Assembly (NCBI GenBank): GCA_022316685.1
Contig: JAKJHU010000538.1
Location: forward strand, 62,001 to 126,000
Direction: 5' to 3'
From: Progne subis subis
Taxonomy: Eukaryota > Chordata > Aves > Passeriformes > Hirundinidae
Length of the DNA: 64,000 nt
Shown here: positions 21,841 to 32,376 of the stretch, one piece after another
How positions within the stretch are numbered: position 1 is the stretch's first letter
Layout: every line of letters begins with the position of its first letter
Made by a program: the position numbers and the translations under genes
The notes under the pieces: generated by a model
Database searches by the model: none
Seen by the model: the letters and a program-made list of their open reading frames with translations, nothing else
Told to the model about the DNA's origin: nothing

Positions 21841-23644
21841 TTATAATCGCCTTGTGTCAATAGTCTTGGGGATGTTCATAGGGGAGAGGATATCTGCCAG
21901 GTTATGAGCATTAATTATGGACGTCAACCATGTTAACCGTTTCATCATTCTCCAATTCATAATGAATAAGATTGCTGGAAAAAGAAAACCAATTAAAACT
22001 AAAATCAAGAGGACAATTATAGGATGACACAATTTGTTTTTTCTTTCACATTATGATGAACAGTTATCAGGGTTTTCTGCCCATCTTTCTTGATTTTTTT
22101 TTTTTTTTTTTTTTTTACAAAATTTCTATTAAGTCCTGGTGAAGTAACAATTGCTTTACCAAAGTTAAGTTCATTCCAATGGGAGTAGGTGATAGTTTGT
22201 GAATCAATGTATAATTCGATTGCAAGAGGTAATGAGTAGTAACTGGAGCTTTATAAGAAAAATCACATCCTGTAATTTTAGTAAAATTGCAAGCACAGAA
22301 GTTTGAATGATTTTTAGTGTCCAGTACCATGTTTTCTACAAATACCATATCACAAATAGTTCTAAAGCATGCACAGCTATTGCCTATATATATAAGGACT
22401 GTTCCAGGGGCCTCGTTGGGATGAATTTTAAAATGACAGATATTTTGCTCTGTATCCAGACAAATATCTTGGGCTATAATTGCATTACTTTCACAGATAA
22501 ATCCTTGTTGTTCTCGGACAATACAGGATTCTAAGTTAACAGTTTTGCCATTTCTCACCAATTTGATGGGCCCATTCCCTATGCTCGGAAGGATAGAGAA
22601 TAGCTCCATCATAATTCAATCCTAATGCAATGATAGGCAATATCAAATGTACTGAAGCATTTCGTATGGTCAACACAAAAGCTGTAGCCGTGTTTGTAAT
22701 GGGGTTGTAAGTAAAATTTACTAAGTTCCACCAGGATTGGAATTCTCTTTCAAAGTCAGTGGCATTGTCCCAAATTATTTTCCAAATTTCAGTAGGGAAA
22801 GTGCCTTCTTCACCTTCTCTTATAATAGAGGCAACAACTGACTGCATCCACAATTGAGCTTGGATACAGCTGAGAGCCAAAGAAACATTGTTTTGTGTAG
22901 CATTGAGTGCATCAATTATCAATTTATGATCTTTTATATTTACCTTTTCCCAATTTGGTAATACGTTTGATAACAACCACTCATGTGTTCCCAAAGCCAA
23001 TAAGGACGACTATAGTGGTTGTTGTAATTTAGTCAAATCTCTAGTTGTGGCAGCCAATTTATTCATTAATACTTCTGAATCAATACTATTTAGAATTCCC
23101 AATCCTGTTCCAATAACATTGGTTATTTCTCTTAATGTCCAGGGCCAAGCATAACCGGTGGTTGGGTTGGAGTGGTGGTGGTATGAGCTGTAGCAGATTG
23201 GGCTGTGATATTTATTTTAAATTTGAAAGAAAGCCCTTCAGTATTTTTGGCCCAGAGACAAACTACTTCTACTGTTTGTGGTAGTGTGAAATTGTTCCAA
23301 CAGTCCTGTATGCTTGGATGTGTGCAGACCTCTTGGTGCTTATATGTTTGGTTTGTCTGAACACTGATTAAGATTGCCTTACTATAGGTGGTTCCATTAA
23401 TCATTCGGCACCCTATACTAATTTTTTCCCCCACTATCCCTGGAAGCTGCCAGGTTTTTTGGTTTTCCCATTCCTGCCTAGTGTATATCTGATTTTCATG
23501 CATAACAAGAGTTGATAGGTTTAAATCTTCCACATTTCCCATGGATCCGGTAGAGTGAACAAAAGCTTGGGACCAAGGCCATTCCGAAAAATTCTGGCCA
23601 TGGGGTTGTGCTAGGATACAGAAAAGTATCACTAGTCTTATCAT
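21841..23644 (-). pseudogene. env: ERV-3 envelope gene, broken by two shifts and a stop
   Basis: Start ATG at 23644 opens a signal peptide (LVILFCILAQ) and an N-glycosylated surface segment to 23132. The transmembrane part continues in another frame from about 23131 (IGTGLGILNSIDS, then a stop near 23010, then LNATQNNVSLALSCIQAQLW to 22536). A Cys-rich segment follows at 22612-22115 (CACFRTICD, CACNFTKITGCDFSY). A hydrophobic anchor and short tail lie at 22032-21841. Functional relatives mediate fusion and entry; here the frame breaks preclude a whole product. ERV-2 env at 12427 is the closest match in the window. Confidence 0.8.
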
Positions 23645-24890
23645 GGTTCAGATGGTCTTTAGTGTCCCTCGGAGCTCTCCTGTGAAAAGCAAACACAACA
23701 GAATCTGCCACTAAGAGGCAGAAGATTAGAATGATGGAATTGTCCAGCGTGTAATTTATCTGATGCTCTTTCCCTCGGGCATCAAAGACTATACATGCAT
23801 AATTATTCAGAGGGATTTTCAGCACTAGGGGTACTGCCCCTACAGTAGGAAGGTCCACCAGAGCAGGTTGTCCAGGGTCATGTGCAGGATTCTTAGGATC
23901 ATCAGGTCCCTGTGGTGAGGGAATTATGCTTGGAGGTGTAGGGCAAAAAGCAGTGACTTTGTGGCACCCATTTACTGCCCATTTATCATTCACAGCTTTC
24001 ACAGCTTCTTCAGTTATTGTGAAGATGTTACAGTAATGTTCAGTCTGAGCATACCACTTTCTTACTGAGGCCCCCTGGGCCACCCCATCAGGTGGGATGG
24101 TCCCAGTAGTGACTGTTTTAATAACTTTGAAAGGGCCTTGCAAGACAATTGGTTGTTGTTGTGCAACCTTCTCCACTTCTATGAGAGCTAAGCTAACCAC
24201 AAACAATCCTTTTTCCCAGGTAGTATATCTTTTTTCAGCATCTTTGAAACTATGGGAATAAAACCCAGCAGATTTCATCAGACCCTCAGGACCTTGCTGC
24301 CATATGTGTACAGATAGCCCTGAGGAGGCAAGTCCCCATTCTACCTGGAGAGGGTCTGTAGGGTGAATAGGGCTCAGGGCTTGATGAGCTGTTACTTCAA
24401 AAATCAGCAAGTGCATTGCTTCCTCCTGAGCAGGGGTCCAATCCCATTTCACCTCTTTCCTCAGCAAACCATAAAGGGGCCTGGCAATTATTGAGAAATC
24501 TGGAATGTATTTTCTCCAGAACACTAATAGTCCTAGAACTTGCTGAAGGTCTTTCCTGTGTTCAGGCATTTTAATCTGATCTAAAGAGGTTAGGATATCT
24601 GGTGGAATGCATGTCATACCTCCTTTCCACCAAATTCCCAAAAACTTCACTTCCTGGGAAGGTTTTTTGGATTTTTTCAGAGGGAATCTGTAAATTCAGG
24701 CTTTCTAAGTGAGAGATTATTTTCTGTTGGACATATCCCACTTCTTCTATTTCATCTCCTCCCACAAGGATATCATCAATGTATTGATAGACAGCTACAT
24801 TGTGACCTATGGGTATATTTTCCAACTCTTGGGCATCCTGAGCTAGGGTGAGGGAATGTTTGTTCCCTTGGGAAAGCCTAATAAAAGTGT
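23645..24890 (-). pseudogene. pol: ERV-3 RT thumb/connection and RNase H remnant
   Basis: The frame (ORF 24650-23496) gives an RT thumb-like LGLLVFWRKYIPDFS, a connection segment (PLYGLLRKEVKWDW), then SAGFYSHSFKDAEKRYTTWEKGL typical of the tether/RNase H border. It moves into Pro-rich sequence and overlaps the env start. The integrase core motifs are absent, so a deletion removed most of integrase. Upstream it overlaps the gag-RT fusion in another frame. Confidence 0.7.
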
Positions 24891-26139
24891 CCTCCGGGGT
24901 TTTTACAGGTCCATACTTTTTACTGTAATTAATGAGATCTGCGGCAAGCTGACTCCCAGTCCAAACTTTATGATCACTGACAGATGAATCAGACTGAGAA
25001 GCTGGCAACTGAGAGGGGGTTGAATATGGAGCAAACCCAGGATCGGTAGATCCAGTTTGGTTGCTTGGGTTTCCAAGGAATCTATCCAGCCTTTCCACAG
25101 GACCTAATGCCATTATGGTCTTTTGTAAAGTAATTGCTGTAGGTTTGAGTGATTCTGGAAGCCCCCGAATTAAAGGGGTCATGAGTTCTGGTTTCACTGG
25201 TAATTGCATCGGGGAGTCAAAACCAGGAACCAATTTCTTTTCATGGATCATTTGCAGACAGGCAGCTTTTTGAACGCTTTCTAGGAGTTGGTCAGGGGTA
25301 GGAGCTATGGCTAAGGGGTCTCCCCTTTCCAGAGAATTTATTCCCCCGGCCCAAAAAGCCGTGCACTGTGTTAGGGACCAAGCGTCACGCTTATCACCTG
25401 TTGTTAAGAAAACTCCATGTCCCCAGTATCCATTAGCCTCGTGTTCAGTTAATTTAATTTGATCTCCACCAGTGAGGGACACTCGGAAGACATACTCTGT
25501 CTCTGATTCTTGTGGGAGGTGGCTGTATTCCTTTTTTAGCTTAGCCAATTCAGTAGCGCTGTATGGTATATGTTTGGTTGTGATATGTGGCTCAATATCT
25601 TCATCATTTATGTAATTGTATTCTGTTTTAACCAAGGGTCTCAAGTGAGGACAGCAGATTTCCCCGCAGTTTTTGACTGCTTCAAGTTCCTTATGGGGAT
25701 AAATTTGTTTAATGTGAGGAGTTTCCTTCTCCTCTGTTTCCATAGAGGAATCAACATTATAGGAGTTTTTAACATGTTCCTCTCTAAGGGCAGCTCTCAG
25801 TGCATAGATCTCATTCCTTTCTTCATTTAATTGTTTTTGCAAAATTTCAACTAGGTTTTGAAGGGAGTCTATTATAGCTTTTTCCTCACTTCTTCGCTTA
25901 AAGCGACTTTCTACAGCTGCTGAAAGACAGGCTCCTAAAACTGAGCAGAGGATAGTTTTGTTTTTGCCCAGTTTAAATTTTGTTTCATGTTGTAAAGAAC
26001 ATACTCTATCAATAATATTTTCCAAATTAAACCAATTACATTGTGCCCACTCTTCTCCTCCCGGAGAAGGCTTGGCATTGTGTTTAGCAAGTAATGCATA
26101 AAATGCAGCTTTGTATTTTGTACTAAGATTTTCAGTCAT
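24571..26139 (-). CDS. gag: ERV-3 gag fused in frame to an RT segment (522 codons)
   Basis: ATG at 26139 starts a 522-codon open frame. Residues 1-95 form an N-terminal matrix-like domain, and about 85-125 form a likely coiled coil (EEKAIIDSLQNLVEILQKQLNEE). About 190-390 look capsid-like (YWGHGVFLTTGDKRDAWSLT). Near residue 420 the sequence changes to RT: RLSQGNKHS, then VYQYIDDILVGG with the YIDD catalytic pair. Nucleocapsid, protease and the first half of RT are missing, so a deletion joined gag to RT without breaking the frame. The family is recognisably retroviral, but I cannot name its genus securely. Confidence 0.8.
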   Translation of the reverse strand: MTENLSTKYKAAFYALLAKHNAKPSPGGEEWAQCNWFNLENIIDRVCSLQHETKFKLGKNKTILCSVLGACLSAAVESRFKRRSEEKAIIDSLQNLVEILQKQLNEERNEIYALRAALREEHVKNSYNVDSSMETEEKETPHIKQIYPHKELEAVKNCGEICCPHLRPLVKTEYNYINDEDIEPHITTKHIPYSATELAKLKKEYSHLPQESETEYVFRVSLTGGDQIKLTEHEANGYWGHGVFLTTGDKRDAWSLTQCTAFWAGGINSLERGDPLAIAPTPDQLLESVQKAACLQMIHEKKLVPGFDSPMQLPVKPELMTPLIRGLPESLKPTAITLQKTIMALGPVERLDRFLGNPSNQTGSTDPGFAPYSTPSQLPASQSDSSVSDHKVWTGSQLAADLINYSKKYGPVKTPEDTFIRLSQGNKHSLTLAQDAQELENIPIGHNVAVYQYIDDILVGGDEIEEVGYVQQKIISHLESLNLQIPSEKIQKTFPGSEVFGNLVERRYDMHSTRYPNLFRSD

Positions 26140-26140
26140 T

Positions 26141-26830
26141 TTGTGAAGGGATCAAAACCACAACAGGGAGGAAATACTTAGTTACACACATACACAGCTC
26201 GGCTGTGTCTCCCTTCGCTTCCCTGAGTGGGTGAAGAGACAAAATCTGCCTGGGAGGCCCTGCTTAGTTTCTTCAGGTTGTCCCTTCCTTCCCAGACAGT
26301 CCAAATTCACACACATACAAAACAGTTTAAAAATGCAGCTTAGCCTTTTGCACTAAGGTTCTTAGAAATTTTATGAAGGGATCAGAACCACAACAGGGAG
26401 GTACCACTTAGTTACACACACACACAGCTCAGCCGTGTCTCCCTTCGCTTCCCTGAGTGGGTGAAGAGACAAAATCTGCCTGGGAGGCCCTGCTTAGTTT
26501 CTTCAGGTTGTCCCTTCCTTCCCAGACAGTCCAGAAAAAGTTTCAAAGTACAGCTTAGTCTTTTACACTAAAGTTTCATTAATTTTATGAAGGGATCAGA
26601 ACCACAACAGGGAGGTACCACTTAGTTACACACACACACAGCTCGGCTGTGTCTCCCTTCGCTTCCCTGAGTGGGTGAAGAGACAAAATCTGCCTGGGAG
26701 GCCCTGCTTAGTTTCTTCAGGTTGTCCCTTCCTTCCCAGACAGTCCAGAGACACACAAACACAAAAACAGTTTCCCCTTTTTGCACTAAGAGATCTTTTG
26801 TGAAATTCTGAAGACAGAACCCTCAATTGA
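26141..26830 (-). repeat. Three tandem ~215-230 bp repeats in the ERV-3 leader
   Basis: Units start near 26141, 26373 and 26585 with TGAAGGGATCARAACC, ACAACAGGGAGG and share GTGTCTCCCTTCGCTTCCC and TTCAGGTTGTCCCTTCC. They lie between the gag start and the 5' LTR, in the region that carries packaging and splice signals in retroviruses. The last unit ends differently near 26760. Confidence 0.85.
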
Positions 26831-27004
26831 GTATGGGGGTGCTTATCACTTAGGCGTGTGCAGTTTGCGGGAAATTCGAGTCGCCCCCCTTGCTTTCTAG
26901 CTCTGTTCAACCCTTTCGGGAATGACAGGCTAGGTGCGGCTGGAGCGAAACGTCCTTCCCCTACTACAGACTACACACAACCCTGCAAACCCCTCCGTCT
27001 ATCA

Positions 27005-27025
27005 GAATCCTGTCCGTGACGCCAA
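27005..27025 (-). other. Primer-binding-site-like sequence of ERV-3
   Basis: On minus, a few bases after the LTR end CGTGACA, TGGCGTCACGGACAGGAT begins with the expected TGG. It resembles TGGCGCCCGAACAGGGAC-type sites, but with changes, so I do not assign a tRNA. Confidence 0.5.
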
Positions 27026-27030
27026 TTTAA

Positions 27031-27902
27031 TGTCACGATCCGCTCGGACGAGCGGGGGTCGTGATGGTTCGTTTTCTGATCTCAGAGTGCAAAACACAAC
27101 ACAGAGGGGATTTCAGCATTAAAACAAATGCACCTTTTATTGATTGACCATAGCAAAATGCGATAGAAGGATTAAGAGTGAGAGAGAGAGAGAGAGAGAG
27201 GAAAGGGGGGATATAGCTACCAAACGTGGAGACGGAGTCCTCGTGGTCCGGTCGATGGGTCCGCCTGTCACGTCGGGGAGAGGCGCTCTCCAAATCTCTG
27301 GTTAACTCAGGGGTTTTTATTATAGTCCTCAGTCACGGGGGGAACAGGTAAAAGTGTTGAAGCTCCCGAGGGGGAACAGGTAGTTCATGTTCTTAGCAGT
27401 AAGTGAGAGCCATTGTCTTCTTGGTCCAACGATCACGCCTCCAGGCAAACATCTCACTTTGGTTGAGTCAGCCCCAGCCCCCTGTATTGGGGTTGTCGGG
27501 GTCTGATGTCTCAGTCCTTGAGAGGGGCTTCATATAGGGGTCTCAATTTCAGTCCTTGCAAGGGGGTTTTGATCTCTATCTGTCACGGTGGTTGCGAAGC
27601 AGATGAAGGATTTTCTGTGGGGGACCACCAAAGTTACCCCAGAAAGTTCCCTTGGCCAAGAGGTGGGGAAATTCATAGGCTATTGTCGTGAAGCAGGGAC
27701 CGTGAAGTAGGTGTAATCTTCAGGTACAGAACTACCATTACACTGCTCAAAGCCTGTGTACCGTGGCGTGGTGACACAGGAAAATGCACCTGCAGACAAT
27801 TGGCAAGCATCCACCTCGAGCAGGCCAGAACTGCAGTGGGGTCCTCGGGGTCCTTATGATGATCGTGAGGCAAATGAAGGGAACTTCAGACAGACTCTTA
27901 CA
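27031..27902 (-). repeat. 5' LTR of ERV-3
   Basis: It matches 20633-21510 almost base for base. Differences noted: C for T in the GGAGTCCTYGTGG motif, CAGCCCCAGCCC for CAGCCCTAGCCC, GAAGTAGG for GAAGCAGG, a short ACAATT block, and fewer GA units. The right duplication CCCCC is at 27903-27907. Confidence 0.9.
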
Positions 27903-28075
27903 CCCCCACATGTCCCAATGACATTAGGGTACACTGCGCACCAGTATCAACCAAGGCTTCGTATTTTTCTGGCTCTGATGTGCCAGGCCATCCAATCCAC
28001 ACAGTCCAATAGACACGATCCTCCCGTGCCTCTACCGGGCTAGAGGCAGGGCCCCTTTAGCCCTGGCTATCATTC
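27903..28075 (-). pseudogene. pro: ERVL-1 protease, catalytic half
   Basis: The minus frame reads YEALVDTGAQC, containing the retroviral aspartic protease triad DTG. The remaining half lies at 20411-20632, separated by ERV-3. The same protease, uninterrupted, lies at 57700-58030 in the duplicate. Confidence 0.75.
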
Positions 28076-29393
28076 TCTTCCTGGGCATACATTCTGGAGG
28101 TTCCTTCAAGGGTATCAGACATATAATCCTCCCTTTGTTTATATCTGACAGCTTGGTAATGGGAGACTGAGGCTACCTTCACTTTAGTGGAACTCCCTTC
28201 GTTAGTGTGTTCCTCCTTGAGTTGACACACCCATGCTGCCAGGACAGAAGTGGGTTTTCCATCCCACCTTCTCATATCTTCCCCGTGGTCACACAGGAAG
28301 AATCACGGGTCAGCTCGTGAGGTGTACCCCCACTCCCTAGCTGAGGGATGTCGGGTTCTTTTGTTGGGGCCTGTGACTTGCACTGGTGCCACACTGTTCT
28401 ATCTCACCTCCTCCTTCATCTCCATATCTCTTCTTTGAGGTCCTTAACCACAGCAGAGATATGAGCCTGCATTGGGACACTGACCACACTCTCATAATTC
28501 CTGAGCTTGTTTGCTTCAGAACCCACTATCTATTGGTTGTCCTAGGCAATAATCATTCCAATGAAGGTGATGTATTGGGATGGCCCTGGATTTGTCAGGT
28601 TCCACAACATTTGCCCTGTGCACCTGACCTTGTCAGGGTCATTATTGTGCTGTCCGTCCGTTCCAAAAAGCACCTCTAATACTGACTCTTCCCTCGTGTG
28701 TTGGATCCCTTTCTCAGTGGTCTTTCAGGGCATTCTCTGATGGTGCGCCTGCATTAGGTCTCTGTGAACAAACCTCTCTCTTACAGTCATTAAATGTGGC
28801 TTCCAGAGAGGAGAGGGCCCTGGCTCCCGCACGAACACCCGATCAATACCTGCATCCTGGGTCACGGATCACAAATTCGTTGCCTCACCACTATCCGGTT
28901 GCACGCCTGGACCCATAAGGTCCCAAACCCTAAGTAACCAGGCTGAATAAGCCTCACGCCCCTGTCGCACAATGTCTTTTTGCAGATTACGGAGCATGTC
29001 ACGCGACAGGGACTCAGTGATGATTTCAGGTTCCGGCTGCCTTGCTGGTTGCAAGGGTCCTGGTACCTCATCATCAATAACTGGGCACACTGATTTAGTC
29101 TTATACTTCCTCCTCTACACAGAGGTGACTGCTGCTGGCTGTGGCTGCCCTTGTGGTTCAGCTGGAACCTGAACGGTTGTAATGTCTGTGGGTTCCACTG
29201 CTGCACCATCAGACTCTCTCCCTTTGAGGCAGGGAGAGGGTTTCCCACCAGCTGGGGAAGAGTATTCCCTCAGCATCTGGCGCATCCCCTCCGATACCCC
29301 CATCCAACCAGGTGGTTAATTTCTGAGGTGGGCTGTTGGGCAGTGTCAGGCTGTGGGGCAGCATCCCTAGTCTCTAGGGTAGATCTTAGAGTG
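28076..29393 (-). pseudogene. gag: ERVL-1 gag, middle and C-terminal part
   Basis: Minus frames 28275-28057, 29090-28869 and 29248-28862 carry gag-like charged segments, including EPEIITESLSRDMLRNLQKD followed by REAYSAWLLRVWD (capsid). ERVL-2 gag has the same order. Frame changes and stops show decay. The N-terminal part is on the other side of the solo LTR at 29400. Confidence 0.68.
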
Positions 29394-29399
29394 GTTACA

Positions 29400-29937
29400 T
29401 GTTGCTGTGTGTTATTTGGCTTCATATTGTATTTCATTTTTATATTGGGTTTTATAATGGTTTCTTCTGTACCCTCCCTGTTCCCCTAGAAAATGTAATA
29501 TCCCAAAGTTTGTCCCTGCCCTTCCACCAGCCCATCTCCCCAGTCCCCTTTCTGGAATGTAATCCAACCCTGTTCCACTCCCACCTTATCCCTGATTGGG
29601 CATTGGCTTATCCCCACCTTTAGCCCCTTCCCTAGATATAAGTCCCACACCATGCGGCCCCCTCGCTCTCTTGGTTCGGGCAGTGAGACGGGGCTCCTGA
29701 CCCAGGCTGGGGCAGGACCACAGAAGAAAGACTGAATAAAGCCCTGGTTTCTCCCCGGATCAAGTGCAGACCTTCCTTTGCCATCGACGGGGTCTTGATC
29801 TCTCTCCTAAGGGAAAGGTTCTTGGCCGCCTCCTGGCTTTTGGGACCCTGAGGAAACCCCTTCCAACTGCAGTTTGTCTCTCGAGCTAGCCGGGGTGAGA
29901 ACGGAGCCGGAGAGCTCCGTGAGAGAGACAAGCCACA
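29400..29937 (+). repeat. Solo LTR with perfect 6-bp TSD (GTTACA) inside ERVL-1 gag
   Basis: It begins TGTTGCTGTGTG and ends GACAAGCCACA, flanked by GTTACA at 29394-29399 and 29938-29943. TATA-like GATATAAG lies at about 29634 and AATAAA at about 29733. A relative lies at 50348-50776. A 6-bp duplication fits alpha/beta-type integrases. Confidence 0.88.
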
Positions 29938-29943
29938 GTTACA

Positions 29944-30463
29944 CAAGGCAATCTCACCTTGTCTCAGAATGCCAAATAGAATAGGTCTATCAGCAGCATC
30001 AGCCATTGTACGATATAATTAGCATCTAGAGAATATTTGAACCCTTCGAAAGCTGGTAGGGTAGGCCCAAAGAAATGGGCGAAGGACTGGGAGAAAACTT
30101 CCCCCAGTGTTACTTCCTCACAATTGGTACCATTATTAATTAAACCCCAAAACATACACTTAGTGTGTGATAGCCATGTATCCATGTGCTCACATTCCAG
30201 AGGAAGTGAAAAATCCATTAATTCCTCACCTTATTGACCCATTGTGAAAACTGGATAACAGCCACAGTAGCCTTAGTCATAGGACCCATGTTTAGATAAG
30301 GAGATGCAAATAGGAAAAATGTAGCCACAACCACGTGCCAACCGAACCAGGATAAGCTAGACCACATGGTGCCGCTTAACGAGGTTTCTATATTCAGCAC
30401 ACAAAACTAGGTTACCCAGGAACTGTTATTCCTTTTTCACACTTTCCTCTCAATGCCCTTAGG
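29944..30463 (-). pseudogene. gag: ERVL-1 gag N-terminus with hydrophobic segments
   Basis: Minus frames 30400-30218 and 30218-29964 run together in position. The first has a strongly hydrophobic stretch (WFGWHVVVATFFLFASPYL), the second GLINNGTNCEEVTL and further hydrophobic residues. They lie just after the primer-binding site, where ERVL gag begins. A membrane-type N terminus is unusual for gag; the assignment is by position. Confidence 0.5.
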
Positions 30464-30483
30464 CCCCACCATTAGGCACCAAA
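30464..30483 (-). other. Primer-binding site of ERVL-1
   Basis: On minus, TTGGTGCCTAATGGTGGGG begins two to three bases after the LTR end CCAGGACA. It starts with TGG as expected. The tRNA is not assigned. Confidence 0.6.
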
Positions 30484-30486
30484 ATC

Positions 30487-31291
30487 TGTCCTGGTTTGAA
30501 GGGCAGTTGTCTGCCAAGGAAGACAGGAACCTCCCTTGGAATCGAATATTGTGACCCCCTTCCCTCCAAATTATTATAACTTTAAAATTATGGGGCTTTC
30601 AGGCAAAGATATGGGAAAAGGAATAACAGTTCTTTACTAGAATATATATATATAAGACAAGGCAAAAAACCAACAACAGCAGCAACAACAAACAAAACCA
30701 GAAACCCAACAACAGCTTTCTCTCAGCTGTCTAGCACTTTCCCCTTCTGTGTAGCTATGGTCATAGCCAACAGGGGCACTGTTGGCTCCTGGCTGGGCAG
30801 GGCAGGTGCAATGACTACCCCACAGCTGCAGGGAGTGCTGTGGTGAGAGCTCAGCCACCACACTGCACATGCGTAATGGTGGGCAATCTGGCAGAAGAGA
30901 TAAAAAAGGGGCTCCCTTTACAAACTCACAGGGGCAGCTGGTCTCAATGCCTCTCCGGATGGTGAATTGGACTGTAGCAGGAACCTCGGAGCAGCAAGCT
31001 GGAATGGCAGAGGCAAGCAGACTCTGGGGTGGAAAACAAAGTATAGCACAAACTCCACAGCCGTAGCAGGAACCATGAGGGGGTAAGGCAGATATGGGGT
31101 GTTGGGTTGAAAGGTAGCAAAAACCCTGAAGCCGCAGCAGACAAACAGCAGGGCTGGGCAGTTGTAATGCAGTGGCAGCCAGGCTTCTGCAAGCACCTGC
31201 TGCACACAGCCAGGAGATGCCCCCACTGGGAAGGGGTGGGTGGTTGGGGTCTCCTGCCCAGTGAGGTTGGGTTTTGGAAAGCTCCTCAGCA
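30487..31291 (-). repeat. 5' LTR of ERVL-1
   Basis: On minus it ends ...TTCAAACCAGGACA, directly followed by the primer-binding site; the start TGCTGAGGAG near 31291 is inferred. It carries AT-rich repeats (30642-30654). To its right lies RNase H sequence of ERVL-2, so ERVL-1 probably inserted there. The long minus frame across it is not considered a gene. Confidence 0.65.
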
Positions 31292-31351
31292 CGTGTCACC
31301 TGCTCCTCTTCTTCTTCAGAAGATAGTCCAAACCTCTCACCTTCAGGCCAG

Positions 31352-31738
31352 TGTCACCCTAGTTTTTCTGAGTTTTTTAAAGCCTTTTGATTGTTCATAG
31401 GATGGAGTCAGTCTTTTAGCTTCTGTACAATATTAGGAGCAGTTTTTGCCTTTTCTCACACATGTAACATAAACAAATCCTTTGTTTTTCAGTCTCTGTC
31501 CTTTGTTTGCATATTTCTAACCTGAAAACAATTGTAACTGGCAGTTGGTCTGGCCATTCGGCTGGGAGGTGATAACTCCAGAAGCCAATCCACAGCCAGA
31601 CCCACAAATGTATAAAAGTAAGAAATAAACAGGCAGAGGGGCTCTCAGCCTTGGCTCAGCCTTGGGCTTTCTTGGAGGAACATCTCTGCCCTGCAAATCT
31701 CTCGTCTCCGTGTGGTTGCTTTGTGTGTTGCAATCACA
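31352..31738 (+). repeat. Solo LTR with perfect 6-bp TSD (GGCCAG) in ERVL-2 pol
   Basis: It starts TGTCACCCTAG and ends GTTGCAATCACA, between GGCCAG at 31346-31351 and 31739-31744. TATA-like TATAAAAG at about 31611 and AATAAA at about 31625 show plus orientation. The uninterrupted homologous site in ERVL-1 (18285-18292) reads GGGCCAG once. The duplicate lies at 61330-61718. Confidence 0.9.
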
Positions 31739-32376
31739 GGCCAGTTTGTGATGATTTCCAAAATCCCAGGGTGATTAGGATCTCCTGTCCGGGCTCACTG
31801 TGTGATCAGAGTGATCCACTTATTCTATGTAGCATTGGTGGCGTGATGTGTAGAAGGAACCTCTCCTTTGAACATCCAGCCTAGCATGGGTAGTTGGGGT
31901 GCTAGAAGCAGCTGTGCTTCGGTGCCAATCACTTCTAAAGTGGCTCAAACCCCTTCATAAGCTGCCACAATCTCTTTCTCAGTTGGGGTATAGCTGGCCT
32001 CAGATCCTTTGCATCCCTGACTCCAGAACCCAGCGGTTGTCCCTTTGGTCTCCCTGGGTACTTTCTACCAGAGGCTCCAGGAAGGACCATTCTCCCTGGC
32101 TGGCTGCACTGTAGAGCACGTTCTTCACATCCTGTCCTGTCCTGACTGGCCCAAGGGCTACTGCATGGGCAGTCTCCTGTTTGATCTGTTCAAAGGCTTA
32201 TTGTTGTGCAGGGCCCCACTGGAAATCATTTTTCTCCCACGTCATGAGGTAGAGAGGGCTTCCATTCTGACTGTACTCAGGGATATGCATCCTCCAAAGC
32301 CCACAGCGCCTAGGAAGGCCTGTGTTTCCTTTTTGCTGGTCGGTGGGGACACAGCTGGTATTTTGTAAATCACTTC
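31739..32376 (-). pseudogene. pol: ERVL-2 RT thumb and connection domain
   Basis: Minus frames match ERVL-1 19165-19700. Pieces such as GSPLYLMTWEKNDFQWGPAQQ (32240-32198) and the tether region are recognisable; stops and shifts are frequent. It continues into RT beyond the LTR at 32377. Confidence 0.65.

Larger units (their letters stand above)
20633..27902 (-). mobile_element. ERV-3: nearly complete minus-strand provirus with two LTRs and perfect 5-bp TSD
   Basis: It is bounded by LTRs at 20633-21510 and 27031-27902 and flanked by CCCCC on each side. The unoccupied site is present at 57880-57884 in the duplicate region. On minus the order is 5' LTR, primer site, a leader with three large repeats, gag fused to RT, RT/RNase H remnant, env, 3' LTR. 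Nucleocapsid, protease, the RT N-terminus and most of integrase are missing, so it is defective. The LTRs differ by about three substitutions, one short block and a GA microsatellite length, so it is young. Confidence 0.92.
17665..31291 (-). mobile_element. ERVL-1: minus-strand ERVL-type provirus, heavily interrupted
   Basis: From right to left on the minus strand: 5' LTR (about 31291 to 30487), primer-binding site, gag (30460-28076, broken by a solo LTR at 29400-29937), protease (28075-27903, continuing at 20632), ERV-3 insertion (27902-20633), RT (20400-19500), tether (19430-19165), solo LTR (19164-18438), RNase H and start of integrase (18437-17665). No env is seen, in line with ERVL elements. 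The 3' end is lost where it meets the LTR at 16681-17664. A second copy lacking ERV-3 runs from 56418 to 61269. Confidence 0.85.

Noticed and set aside
30637..31299. 220-codon minus frame
   Set aside because: It lies within the ERVL-1 LTR, is low-complexity (Cys and Leu runs) and has no domain; it is best explained as chance.
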